A DNA stretch of 64,000 bases from Hysterangium stoloniferum (taxonomy: Eukaryota > Basidiomycota > Agaricomycetes > Hysterangiales > Hysterangiaceae), in contig WHVD01000025.1 of NCBI GenBank assembly GCA_015178975.1, forward strand, positions 434,001 to 498,000, given 5' to 3'. The notes under the pieces are model-generated. The model had not been told where the DNA came from. It did no database searches and saw only the letters and a program-made list of their open reading frames with translations. Positions 34,920 to 45,550 of the stretch are shown in pieces (the first letter of the stretch is position 1; each line of letters opens with the position of its first letter). The translations under genes were made by a program, and so were the position numbers.

Positions 34920-36633
34920 CGGATTCTTACAACCAGAATGACAACGAGACATTATGGGAGAACAAACCAGCAGAAAAGGCTGTCTTTCTCACTCACCACG
35001 AGTTAGTTGAACCAGTTGGAACGATGGAAGAGGTGCCCCAAACGAAATGGGATTTGCACAACCTCCCCAGAAATGATGAAATTGATGAGGCGAACTTTAC
35101 TCTCTCGAATCCTCAACTGCTTATAGAAATCGATGAGAATTACGCTAAGGAACTTCATGATGGATATCAGAAAGACCCCCCTTTCAGAAATCATTACACT
35201 GCTGATCCCATTTCCCCAAATATGGTAGCTACCCCTTTGCATTATTTCATCGGCAAGAATAAGCTATTGTTCTTTCGAGATTCGGACTGGAAAAGTCGAA
35301 TCTGTGTTCCTAACAACATGACGTCAACAATACTCAAATTAATACATGACAATCCCTTCGAAGGAGCTCATGCAGGTGGTCACAGACTTTTTCAGCTGAT
35401 GAAAGACCGTTTCTTCTGGCCAAGGATGTTGCATGACTGCGTGGCATACACTCGCAGTTGTGATATATTCCAGAAAACCAAGGTTGATCATTCTGCTCGA
35501 CAAGGAGCTCTTCGACCCGCAGATGTATTCTTAAGGCCATTCGAGGTTGTCTCAATGGACCTGATTATGGGATTGCCTCCTTCTGTAGAGGGTGCTTACT
35601 CAGCCATTTTTGTCACTGTGGATAAACTCACGCATTTTTTAATTTGTGAGCCCACAACTTCAGATCTATCCGCAGAAGGATTCGCGCGAATCTTCATGAA
35701 TAAAGTGGCCGTTCCCTTTGGCCTACCTTCAAAGATAATCTGTGATCGAGACAAGAGGTGGACCTGTAGGTTCTGGAGAGAGGTCTGCAAGGTATACGGA
35801 AGTGCCCTTGCAGTATCCTCATCCCATCATCCTCAAACTGATGGTCAAATGGAGAACACCAATGCTATCGTTGAACAAATGCTCAGAGCGTACTGCACTT
35901 CTTCGAAAGAGGAATGGTCCAAATGGACTCAGGTTGTGGCGCATACCTACAATTCGACAGTTCAGAGCTCAACGCGCCAGCCTTTTTGCTGATGGGATAT
36001 TTACCGAGAGGAATGTCTCGCTGCCTAGGAGGGGACGACCCCATGGTTCCCAGGGAATTATTGGATAGCCCTTTGGCTGACCAATGGATCTTAGAACTGG
36101 AAAATCATTGACAAGTTGCGCGGGATTCGATTGCGCAAGCACAAGAAACACAAGCTCACAGCTACAATAAGAAAAGGAGATCAGTGGAAGATATCTCAGA
36201 GGGGGCTTATGTTCTAATCAATCCCCACTCTCTCGAGCTTGTCGAATCCAAAGGACCAGGAAGGAAACTTATACAAAGATGGATAGGGCCATTCGAAGTC
36301 TTGGAGAAGATCAATCCTCAAGTCTTTTGGCTCCACATTCTCTCAGAATACCAACTACACCCAGTGATCAACCGAGACCATCTTAAAAAGTACCACCTCT
36401 CCCCTAAGGAATTCGGATCAAGGGAGCTACTCGAGAATCCTCAGGAACTCGATCGTAACGACAAGGAGTATGAAGTATAAGCTATAGTAGGGCACAAAAA
36501 GCATCGAAACCGACTCCTTTTCCAAGTTCCATGGAAAGGATATGGACCGGAAGAGGACACTTGGTTAAACGGCAACGATCTTCGTAACACCCCCACTCTT
36601 CTCAGAGCTTACAAAACTATTCATCAAAGCTAA
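34920..36633 (+). pseudogene. Ty3 integrase and chromodomain
   Basis: The zinc-binding N-terminus 'HDNPFEGAHAGGHR...SCDIFQKTK' (about 35340-35480) has F (codon 35468) where the HHCC motif needs its last cysteine. The catalytic triad is present: D in 'VVSMDLIMGLP', D in 'IICDRDKRW', E in 'QTDGQMENTN'. A frameshift in a T-run near 35985 breaks the frame; the continuation runs to 'LIQRWIGPFEVLEKI' (about 36280) and ends with a chromodomain 'LLFQVPWKGYGPEEDTW' (about 36510-36560). TGA 36109 and TAA 36478 are in-frame stops; the natural end is TAA 36631. Chromodomains steer such integrases to modified chromatin. Confidence 0.87.
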
Positions 36634-38618
36634 TGACCATTTTATCTTCTTACGACGGCAACACTGTTTATTTACTTCTAACTCTACCCTTCACTATTCA
36701 TCCCCCCTTGGCTTTTCACCTCAACAACCAAGCAGAGCTTGAAATTAATATAAAATACGTAAATTCGCTAAAAGAAAATTTCATCCCCCTGTCTCTTCCC
36801 TCCACGTCAATCTCTCAAATTGGTACACTATGTCGCAGGAACAACAACCCAAACCCAAATTCCCCAACTTCAAAAGAATACCGTGACCCCAACCTATTCA
36901 TACTTCTCCTGCACCGTCTCGTACTGAAAGAGTCGAACACGACATGGGTAATTCTGAGACATCATCGTCAATATACTTCACTGCACAGGACAACACGGTG
37001 GGACCCTCCATTGACTCAGGGAACGGAACTGCCTTCACACCATAAACTCCTCCCCCCAGACCCCGATTCCCCAACTTTAAAAGGATACCTTGACCCCCTG
37101 CAACAATTCCTCCTTCCCCACCACCTCGAACAGAAATTGTCAAGTGTGTGGAGGAGACCTCATCATCCACCTACCCTATGCGAACGGACTCCATTTCAAA
37201 AGCTACGCCCCAGCCCCTTGATACTTGGGGGGCTCCCTCGGGAACATGGAGCGAAACCCCCTCACCTTCTCGTAGTATTTTCCCTTCCACCGAGGAGGAG
37301 ATCAGAAAAAAAATGGCAGTCTGAAGCTTTCTCCACACAGGTTCAGGAGGAATTAAAGATGCTCAAGAGGAAGAGGAGGGAGGAGTACTTAGAAGGACAG
37401 CAGAAGATGGGTGCTAGGGATAATGTCCCTTCAAGGTGGACACAACAGGAATGGAGGAGAATGGAAGGACACAACAATCCTTCAACCATCACTCCCCCTT
37501 TGGGTCATAAGTGGACAGATTTCGCTGAGACGGATTGCAGCGATGGGGGCATGCCATGTGTTCAGAGTGTAGGACAGAGAAGCAAGAAAGGGAAAGATGG
37601 GGTCACCTTCTATGATTGGGATAAAGTACGGAGAATCAAACTACAAAGCATTGCCTTGCGACATGGGGACGGAGCTGCACTACCTCCCAGACCTCTTTCC
37701 CAATGTGGGCCTCAGGAACAGACCTACCAGATGGAGCCCATCGATTCTTCATCCGATTCAGAGGATGACCAATCACGCTACCCCACCTATGACGGCAAGT
37801 ACCTCGGTGCTGATTGCCACGAAGGTTTTTTACTTCCTGACAACATCCACTTCTTCACAAGTGACCCTAACCAATGACAAAAACTGCCGACTTCCGTCTG
37901 AGTTTGGAGGGGGTATCATCCAGCTGACCCCACGATGCCGTCCAGCTCCACTCACCTCTCTCAACCTCCACCTGTTCCTTTCATACCCCCACTGCAGCAC
38001 TTTACACCCTTTTCAGAGCTGCCAGGAGGTCTTGCACCATCCACTGACTTGCCTTCTCTTCCCCCTATACCATTACCCCTCCACTCTGCAGACCATTCCC
38101 TCATACCACTGCCCCCACCCGCACCCAAGCCTTCTCCAGCACCGTGGCTGACCCCACCTCTCCACACCTCACCTGACCCCCTTGCCATCACCCGCTCTAC
38201 CCCAACGCCATTGCCCCCTGTGGTGTTGGACACTTCCTTAGCTCCCCCGCCAGCACGGAGTCCACCACCCATCTCTCCTTACTCACCTTGCATTTCCCTG
38301 GGAAGCCCCATTCAACAACCCAGTCCTACATTAATGGACGTTGATCACCCTACCTCAGAAATCCTCATGACGCCTCCCTCATGCATGGAGGAAGTCCTCG
38401 AGGTGCCTCCCTCAGCCATGGAGGTCTCCAAGGAACTTCCCTCAGCAATGGAAGTCTTCGAGGAGCCTCCCCCTTTAAGCGAAAAGGTGAAAGGGAAGTG
38501 GAAGGCTGATGATCAGGCCGATGAGCCCCTTGTCATTGACCCTTCCTCGGCTGACCCCATTTGCAGCCCCACGCCACTGTCGCCCTCTCCCTCTCACTCT
38601 CAGGACATGGCTGACTTA

Positions 38619-40216
38619 CAGTGACTTACAAAGTGTATCCAATGTTTTGTAGTTTCAGCTTATATATGCTATATCCCAGTAGATAAAATAGTAGAAATCA
38701 CCAAAGTATTTGTGAACATGACCTATCATGTATATATGTATATGGTAGAACTATACTATGTAATATCCATATATGGAAACACTATGAATATTTTAATGGA
38801 GAGGGTTCATTGGATATGTTTTGTAACTGACAGGTTCTAACATGAAAACTATGTGCCTATGTTAATTGTTTGCAGCTGTTTATATTTTTCAACATGTCAT
38901 GTGATCATTCTATACTACAGTGTAATTAGAAGGGCTTTCTCAGCTAAGATTCCCTCAATTCTAACTATGCATCCCCTTTCCACTGCTGCCCAGTATGAGA
39001 TCCTTTCTCTACTTAATGCTGGCCATTCTGCCAGACATATTTCAGTTTCTACTGGCTATAGCTATGCTACTATCTCTAGACTTTGTTCTAAACACTGTTC
39101 CCACCTTTCTAAGTCCTCTGGTGGTCACCCTTCCAAACTCTCCACAGCCAACATCCATTTTGTACAACACCTTATCAGCTCTGGAAAGGCTGATACAGCT
39201 GTAGATGCAACAAAGTCACTTTGCACTATCACCAACCAGTCACTCAATCCTCAAACAGTGTGTCATGGACTCAAGGCAGCTGGGATGAAGCCTGTGGTAA
39301 AGAAGAAAAGGCCTCTTCTTTCTAAGAGGCATAGGAAGGAGAGGATGGATTTTGCTTTGGCACATCAGGAGTGGACTGTGGAGGATTGGAAGAAGGTGGT
39401 GTGGTCTGATGAGACCAAAATTAATAGGCTGGGATCAGATGGCAGGAAGTGGGTGTGGAAAAAAGGCAGGGGAGGGCTTGAGTGACAGGCTGGTTGAGGG
39501 AACCCTGAAGTTTGGTGGTGGAGCTTTAATGGTTTGGGGGTGCATGCTGTGGGAGGGGGTTGGGTATGCATGCAAGATTGATGGAAGGATTGATGGGGAT
39601 CTCTACATCCAGGTTCTGGAGGATGACCTGCAAGCCAGTCTTAAGGACTATGGTAAATCTGCCAATGGTATCATCTTCCAGCAAGACCCAAGCATACCTG
39701 CAAGAAGGCCCAGAATTGGTTCTAAGAAAATGGTTTCAGGGTTCTCTCATGGCCAGCACAGTCTCCTGACTTGAATCCCATTGAACACCTATTGAATCAC
39801 CTGAAGAGGAGGTTGGCAGGGTATGAGAATGCACCCCAGGGGATGGAAGAGTTGTGGGAGAGGGTGGTGGATGAATGGTACAATATTGATGAAAAGGTGT
39901 GTCAGGATTTGATTGAAAGTATGCCTAGGAGGGCTTCAGATGTATTAAAGGCAAAGGGTGGCTACACTAAGTACTAAATACTAGTAATTTCCTGCCTAAA
40001 TGTGTCAGTTACAAAATGTATCCAATGAATGCTCTCCATTGAAATATTCATAGTGTTTCTATATATGGATATTACATAGTATAGTTCTACCATATAAATA
40101 TATACATGATAGGTCATGTTCACAAATATTCTGGTGATTTCTACTATTTTATCTACTGGGATATAGCATATATAAGCTGAAACTACAAAACATTGGATAC
40201 ATTTTGTAAGTCACTG
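38619..40216 (+). mobile_element. Tc1/mariner element 1, inactive
   Basis: 1,598 bp with terminal inverted repeats of about 215 bp (CAGTGACTTACAAAGTGTAT ... reverse complement ending GTCACTG), flanked by TA duplications (38617-38618, 40217-40218). Removing it joins 'ATGGCTGACTTA' to 'GCTTGTTTC' in the third ORF of the Ty3 element. Confidence 0.93.
38967..39977 (+). pseudogene. Tc1-type transposase of mariner element 1
   Basis: Begins MHPLSTAAQYEILSLLNAGH, a helix-turn-helix DNA-binding region, and ends 'VLKAKGGYTKY'. The first catalytic aspartate lies in 'VVWSDETKINR' (about 39400). A frameshift at about 39475 and a small deletion in the second aspartate motif ('FQQDPSIPARRP' for FQQDNDPKHT, about 39680) split the protein into three frames. 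The C-terminal 'MNPIEHL' keeps the glutamate. The element is inactive as it stands. Confidence 0.88.
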
Positions 40217-40941
40217 TAGCTTGTTTCTTCCAGGCAGGTTGGATGTGTATGTCCATTAACTGCCCCTCCGATATCTTCACTGTGGGACACACGTTGACGT
40301 GACTGGGACTGACCTTACGACACCCCCTTCTTAAAGGGCATATTCAAGGGTATAGCGGGTCTCTCACGTTGTCAGACCACATGAGTACCTTTTACTTATG
40401 CGTCAACGACCCTAAGGAGCAGCTGCATCTAGCGGAGGATATCGAATGGGTTGAACTTTCTATGTTTGGGTCCCTGCTCATTGACTCCTCTTGCATTCTT
40501 CCTGAGCATACACCAATCCACTCGGCTGTGGACCTAGTCGACTTGTTGGAGCAACTGTTGTCAGATTCCGACACCTCGGGAGGATTTCCCCCTGGCAGAG
40601 ACGTGAGCTGCACACCACTTCTCACTCCTACCCCACCATCACTACACCCTCGGCCTCCTCTCATTGCTGGCATTACTGACGCCTCCGCTGATCACATTCG
40701 CGCATTCGGACGTGTCAGAAGGCCTACGGTCGTTGGGTTTCGTCAATTCAGAAGCTGGATGGGTCGGCATCCACCAATGACATTCCGAAGTGGGAAGACA
40801 TTGCTCTTTCCTTCCACACCAAGCATCTCGCCTGGGGAAACACTATCCTACACCTTGGAGGTTCGTTGCAGGATGCATGGGGAGGAGTTCCAAGCGTCCT
40901 TCGACACCTTCTTTGACATGGCTCTTCGACCTGGGGGGCAC

Positions 40942-41559
40942 TGTGAGAGGTATGGTGAAATATAGTCTGGATGAGTTCATACTATATTTCTTTTATTATT
41001 TCTACTCTCTCTATTTTATTATACACTTATTATTAGTTCGACGACCTATGTATGCAGTGCATCGACTCTTGTGGGCACATACACACCAGGCTTATGTATT
41101 CTAGCACCCATAGTTAAAACTCAGACACTTTTTACCCCACAACCACAACTGACCCAGACACCCAATTAGTGTCCTGTAAGTTATGATTGGGGTATCATCT
41201 TGACCATCACAGACGGGCTTTAACTATCTACACAACCTGAGTTTCGAACTGTACCAGTCGAAACTCAACCTATATCTCAATCCATGTGAACCATATCTGC
41301 ACTACTCTACTATTCAACTCTCATTATTCTTTCTACACTCGAGCAGTCATTCAGAATCACACCTAAGGGTTGATTCCCTTTATTCATCTTAGCTATCTAC
41401 TCTATCTTAGATAGCTACTTTATTCAGACGTATTGAACTAAGTAGTCAATACTCATTCAGTGTGTATTAGACTTAGACAGTCAATACAACTACGTGTCGT
41501 ACCTAAACGGTCGATATTCTTCATATATAGAATGGTTAGAACTTCCACCACTCTTCACA
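40942..41559 (+). repeat. 3' LTR of the Ty3 element
   Basis: 618 bp, TGTGAGAGGTATG...CTCTTCACA, preceded by a G-rich tract (GGGGGG at 40933-40938) that may be the polypurine tract. Confidence 0.93.
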
Positions 41560-41605
41560 GCCATCCAGACTATATTTTAGAATATATTTCATGGTACCTC
41601 TCACA
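41560..41605 (-). mobile_element. Solo LTR family B, right part (split)
   Basis: 46 bp that is the reverse complement of a family-B LTR start, ending GTACCTCTCACA. It completes the LTR begun at 27063 and is followed by the CAAGG duplication. Confidence 0.88.
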
Positions 41606-41644
41606 CAAGGTAATGATCCAAACATTCCTCTTGTCTGTCCCTGA
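41606..41644 (+). pseudogene. Displaced last codons of the DUF6532-like gene
   Basis: After the second CAAGG copy the original reading frame continues for ten codons ('NDPNIPLVCP') and a TGA at 41642. This is the native end of the gene interrupted at 27063. Confidence 0.75.
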
Positions 41645-41808
41645 GATCTAACTGATCATTGGTTAATACAGATCCTGCAACATACAGTGACTCAAAAAAC
41701 CCTTTGCATGTTTTGTACTTCAGACTTATGTATATCCCTGATAACTCAAAGAATAAAAATGCAAAAATATCAAGAATATTTCTGAATATGATCTATCATA
41801 TCTAGATT

Positions 41809-42068
41809 ATGGAAGTATTCCAAATATGGAAGTATTCCAAATATGGAAGTATTCCAAATATGGAAGTATTCCAAATATGGAAGTATTCCAAATATGGAAG
41901 TATTCCAAATATGGAAGTATTCCAAATATGGAAGTATTCCAAATATGGAAGTATTCCAAATATGGAAGTATTCCAAATATGGAAGTATTCCAAATATGGA
42001 AGTATTCCAAATATGGAAGTATTCCAAATATGGAAGTATTCCAAATATGGAAGTATTCCAAATATGGA
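41809..42068. repeat. 17-bp satellite, about 15 units
   Basis: Perfect or near-perfect repeats of ATGGAAGTATTCCAAAT fill about 260 bp inside the left terminal inverted repeat of mariner element 2. The unit contains the near-palindrome GGAAGTATTCC. Long frames on both strands here are products of the repeat. Confidence 0.95.
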
Positions 42069-42280
42069 AATATTACAAATATTTATATACCAGAGATTCA
42101 TGTGAAGGGTTTTTTTGCTGGCAACTTTGATGACTATAAATGCTTATAGCCATATGACCTTGTTGATTGTTTACATCCAATTAGGTTCATATCAATGAAA
42201 TCATGTGATGTCACATGACCATGTTGTACTGGAGTATAAATATATCACCTTGAGCAACTAGTAATACCCCAATTCCCAAG

Positions 42281-43635
42281 ATGCACACTTTGTCTCTTGC
42301 CAGCCAGAATCATATCCTCTCACTGCTTGATGCTGGTCATTCAGCTAGCCACATTGCAGTCTCTACTGGTCATAGCATTGGCACAGTCTCAAAGCTTCAC
42401 TCTAAGCATTGTTCTCATCTCCCTAAGTCCATTGGTGGTTGTCCCCCAAAGCTTTCCCCTACTGTGAAGAGTGGTGGAAGTTCTGACCGTTCTATATACG
42501 AAGAAATGAGTAGAAAGGAAGGATATTGACCTATTCGGTGCAATATAAGAGAAAGTGAGAGAAAGAGCACAAGATGACGAAGGAGTCAACGAGTGCGATG
42601 GTTCGAGTGGAGGCCTTGACTATTACAGTTCGAGGCCAGAAGTGTTAGATAGTTCAGATACTGCTACTTATGTAGTAGCTGACATGTTACCCTGATCACC
42701 GCTCGTAGTAGACCTAGTTTGTGTCTTACGAGTGGTGGTTCTTGGGTTAAAGTGTGTCTGAGTTCTAATTGGTGCTGAGTGCACCCACAAGTATACACAA
42801 TGCTTTGAACTAATGAAATATGCAATATTCGAAGAATATGAAAGATAGAAAAATATGAATAGAATATGTAAAATATAAATAAAATAAAAGGAGTGTTTTA
42901 CCACAATGAAACTGTGGTAAAAGCATACTCCTCACACCTACCAACATTCACTATGCACAGCATCTCATCAGCCCTGGGAAGGCTGACACTGCTGTTGATG
43001 TGACCAAAGCCCTTAGGAATCTCACCGACCAGTCCATTTCTACCCAAACTGTGCACAATCATCTCAAGATGGTTGGGATGAAGGCTGTGATGAAGAAGAA
43101 AAAGCCCCTTCTTAGCAAGAAGTATAGGAAGGCAAGGATGGACTTTGCTATAGCACATCAGCATTGGACTGTTGAGGACTGGAAGAAGGTGGTGTGGTCT
43201 GATGAAACCAAAATCAACAGGTTGAGGTTAGATGGGAGGATGGATGGAGACCTTTATCTCAAGATTATGGAGGAGGACCTTCAAGCCAGCCTCAACTATT
43301 ATGGAAAATCTGTGGATGATGTCATCTTCCAGCAAGATAATGACCCCAAGCATACTTGCAAGAAGGCCCAGACTTGGTTTCAAAATAATAATTTCAATGT
43401 CCTCCTATGGCCAGCACAGTCTCCAGACCTCAACCCCATGGAACACTTGTGGGATTATATCAAGAGGAGGCTGGGGGAGTATGAGGTTGAACCAAAAGGG
43501 ATACTGGAGTTGTGGGAAAGGGTGGAGGAGGAGTGGAACAAGATTGATGCAGAGGTGTGTCAGAATTTGATTGAAAGTATGCCTAGGAGGGTTGCAGCTG
43601 TGTTGAAGGCAAAGGGTGGCTATACCAAGTACTGA
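42281..43635 (+). pseudogene. Tc1-type transposase of mariner element 2
   Basis: Starts MHTLSLASQNHILSLLDAGH and is interrupted after 'PPKLSP' by the solo LTR at 42463-42936. It resumes with 'TNIHYAQHLISPGKADTA' and runs to 'VLKAKGGYTKY', stop 43633. The catalytic residues are present: D in 'VVWSDETKIN', D in 'FQQDNDPKHT' and E in 'LNPMEHLW', with 34 residues between the last two (DD34E, Tc1 group). Compared with element 1 an in-frame stretch of about 45 codons is missing after 'NRLRLDG' (about 43229), which removes part of the catalytic core. Inactive. Confidence 0.9.
42463..42936 (-). mobile_element. Solo LTR, short family-B relative, inside mariner 2
   Basis: 474 bp, left end TGTGAAGAGTGG, right end TACTCCTCACA, perfect target duplication CCTAC (42458-42462, 42937-42941). 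Its ends match family B but the body is shorter and diverged, so it is a subfamily. Confidence 0.93.
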
Positions 43636-44189
43636 ATATAAGTAGTTTTGTGGGTCAGAGTGGTCAGCAAAAAAACCCTTTGCATGAGTCTCTTGTATAT
43701 AAATATTTGTAATATTTCCATATTTGGAGCTTATGTAATGGCACCATACTTCTATAATCTAGATATGATAGATCATATTCACAAATATTCTTGATATTTC
43801 TGCATTTTTATTCTTTGAGTTATCAGGGATATAAGTCTGAAGTACAAAACATGTGAAGGGTTTTTTGAGTCACTGTATATCATAGGGTCTGGAGGGCATT
43901 GTGCACTTCCATCAATGTGTTTCAACAGTGTACCTGACTCCAATACAGTGACTCAAAAAACCCTTCCAATGTTTGGTACTTCAGCTGTATATCCTTGATA
44001 ACTCAGAGGAGAAAATTGCAAAAGTATCAAAAATATTTGTGAATATGCTCTATCATATCTAGATTGTTGAAATACAATGCCATTACATAAGCTCCAAATA
44101 TGGAAATACTACAAATATATATATACAGGAGACTCATTGGAAGGGTTTTTTGGCTGACACCTCTGACCCACAAAACTACTAATATTCAG

Positions 44190-44642
44190 TACTTAGTATG
44201 GTTGTCCTTTGCCTTCAACATACCTGCAACCCTTTTAGGCATACTCTCAATCAAATTCTGACACACCTCTACATCAATTTTGTTCCACTCCTCCTCCACC
44301 CTCTCCCACAACTCCAGTCTCACTTAGCCTCCTCTTTTTATGATCCCACAAGTATTCAATGGAGTTGAGGTCTGGAAAATGTGCTGGCCATGGGAGGACA
44401 TTAAAATTATTATCTTGAAACAAAGTCTGGGCCTTCTTGCAGGTGTGTTCAGGGTCATGATCTTGCTGAAAGATGACATTACCCACATATTTTCCATAAT
44501 AGCTGAGGCTGGCTTGAAGATTCTCCTCCATAATCTTGAGATAAAGGTACTCATCCATCCTCTCATCTATCTTGAAAGAATACCCAGGTCCTTCCCACAG
44601 CATGTAGCCCCATAATATCACAAATCCATCTCCAAACCTCAC
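44190..44642 (-). pseudogene. C-terminal half of transposase, mariner element 3
   Basis: Minus strand. It reads 'MRFGDGFVILWGYMLWEG', then 'IFQQDHDPEHTCKKAQ' and 'FPDLNSIEYLWD', so the second aspartate and the glutamate are still 34 residues apart. The end 'KAKD.HTKY' near 44195 is in a shifted frame. The first aspartate region is absent. Confidence 0.85.
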
Positions 44643-44644
44643 AA

Positions 44645-44838
44645 AAAGTCCCTTCCAATGAGTCTCCTATATATAAATATTTGTAGTATTTCCATATTTG
44701 GAGCTTATGTAATTGCACTGTATTTCCATAATATAGATATGATAGAGCATATTCAAAAATATCTTTGATATTTTTGCATTTTTATTCTCTGAGTTATCAG
44801 GGATGTAAATCTGAAGTACCAAACATTGGAAGGGTTAT
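44645..44838. repeat. Internal extra copy of the mariner terminal repeat
   Basis: From 'cccttccaatgagtctcct' to 'ccaaacattggaagggtt' this is collinear with the right terminal repeat of the same element (45345-45535). It lacks the outermost GTCACTG. It sits where the middle of the transposase should be. Confidence 0.85.
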
Positions 44839-45165
44839 TGTGGCACCCCCAACCATATTGAGACTATTGCACACAGTTTGGGTACAGATGGACTGGTTGG
44901 TGACATTCTTAAGAGCTTTGGCCACATCAAAGCAGTGTCAGCCTTCCCAGAGCTGATGAGATGCTGTGCATAGTGAATATTGGTAGGGGAAAGCTTGGAG
45001 GGGTGACCACCAATAGACTTAGAGAGATGACAACAATGCTTGGAGTAAAGTCTAAAGACTGTGCCAATGCCATAACCAGTAGGAGATGCAATGTGGCTAG
45101 CTGTATGGCCAGCATCAAGCAGTGAGAGGATATGATTCTGGCTGGCAAGAGACAAAGTGCACATT
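44838..45165 (-). pseudogene. N-terminal part of transposase, mariner element 3
   Basis: Starts MCTLSLASQNHILSLLDAGH at 45164 and runs through the helix-turn-helix region to 'LISSGKADTA', then shifts frame and ends at the internal terminal-repeat copy. The DNA-binding domain is kept but the catalytic region is not. Confidence 0.87.
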
Positions 45166-45550
45166 TTGGGAATTGGGACATTGCTAGTTGCTAAAGGCTA
45201 TGTATTTATACTCCAGCACAATGTGGTCATGTGACATCATGTGACATCATGTGATTTTGTTGATAGGACCCAGTTGGATGTGAACAATCAACAAGGTCAC
45301 ATGACTATAAGCATTTATAGTCATCAAGGCTGCTGGCCAAAAAACCCTTCCAATGAGTCAGTCTCCTGTATATATATATTTGTAGTATTTCCATATTTGG
45401 AGCTTATGTAATGAAATTGTATTTCCACGATCTATATATGATAGAGCATGCTCACAAATACTTTTGATATTTCTGCATTTTTATCCTCTGAGTTATCAAG
45501 GATATACATCTGAAGTACCAAACATTGGAAGGGTTTTTTGAGTCACTGTA

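Larger units (their letters stand above)
36829..40941 (+). pseudogene. Third ORF region between pol and the 3' LTR, function unknown
   Basis: This sense-strand region is not part of standard gag-pol. The likely frame starts at ATG 36829 ('MSQEQQPKPKFPNFKRIP'). It contains two diverged copies of a module beginning 'FPNFKRIP' and has in-frame stops. It shifts at an A-run near 37305 into 'STQVQEELKMLKRKRREEYL' and on to about 37877. A proline-rich stretch follows (37935-38618), is cut by the mariner element, and resumes as 'MADLACFFQAGWMC' at 40219. The last part (40300-40941) reads 'STFYLCVNDPKEQLHLAED' and runs into the 3' LTR. Without the mariner it would encode roughly 800 residues. No transmembrane segment is obvious, so it is not env-like by sequence. 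I do not recognise it. Confidence 0.5.
27708..41559 (+). mobile_element. Ty3-type chromodomain LTR retrotransposon, 13.85 kb, defective
   Basis: LTRs at 27708-28336 (629 bp) and 40942-41559 (618 bp) are nearly identical; most of the length difference is one 10-bp gap. Inside, in order: PBS, gag with zinc knuckle, aspartic protease, reverse transcriptase, RNase H, integrase, chromodomain, and an extra 3' ORF region. The domain order RT-RH-INT with a C-terminal chromodomain identifies a chromovirus-type Ty3 element. It is inserted in an older LTR of the same family. Flanks GCCTG/GCCAT are a poor duplication. It carries two further insertions (28678-29518 and 38619-40216), which account for 2.4 kb of its length. 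Multiple stops and two frameshifts make it non-autonomous, although its LTRs are young. Confidence 0.9.
41685..43875 (+). mobile_element. Tc1/mariner element 2, with nested insertions
   Basis: Terminal repeats CAGTGACTCAAAAAACCC ... GGGTTTTTTGAGTCACTG with TA on both sides (41683-41684, 43876-43877). It contains a 17-bp satellite in the left terminal repeat and a solo LTR in the transposase gene. It is a different subfamily from element 1 (terminal sequence CTCAAAAAACCC against CTTACAAA). Confidence 0.93.
43947..45548 (-). mobile_element. Tc1/mariner element 3, internally rearranged
   Basis: 1,602 bp with terminal repeats CAGTGACTCAAAAAACCC.../...GAGTCACTG and TA duplications (43945-43946, 45549-45550). 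The transposase is on the minus strand in two separated pieces. An extra copy of the terminal-repeat sequence lies between them. Confidence 0.9.

Noticed and set aside
36631-36635. TAATG stop-start overlap between pol and a following long frame, suggesting reinitiation
   Set aside because: The frame starting at 36633 is not the protein-like one. The better frame starts at 36829 and joins the first only after an A-run shift near 37305, so the overlap is probably chance.
41770-42149. Six long frames on both strands encoding repetitive peptides
   Set aside because: They are produced by the 17-bp satellite, which is open in every frame by chance.
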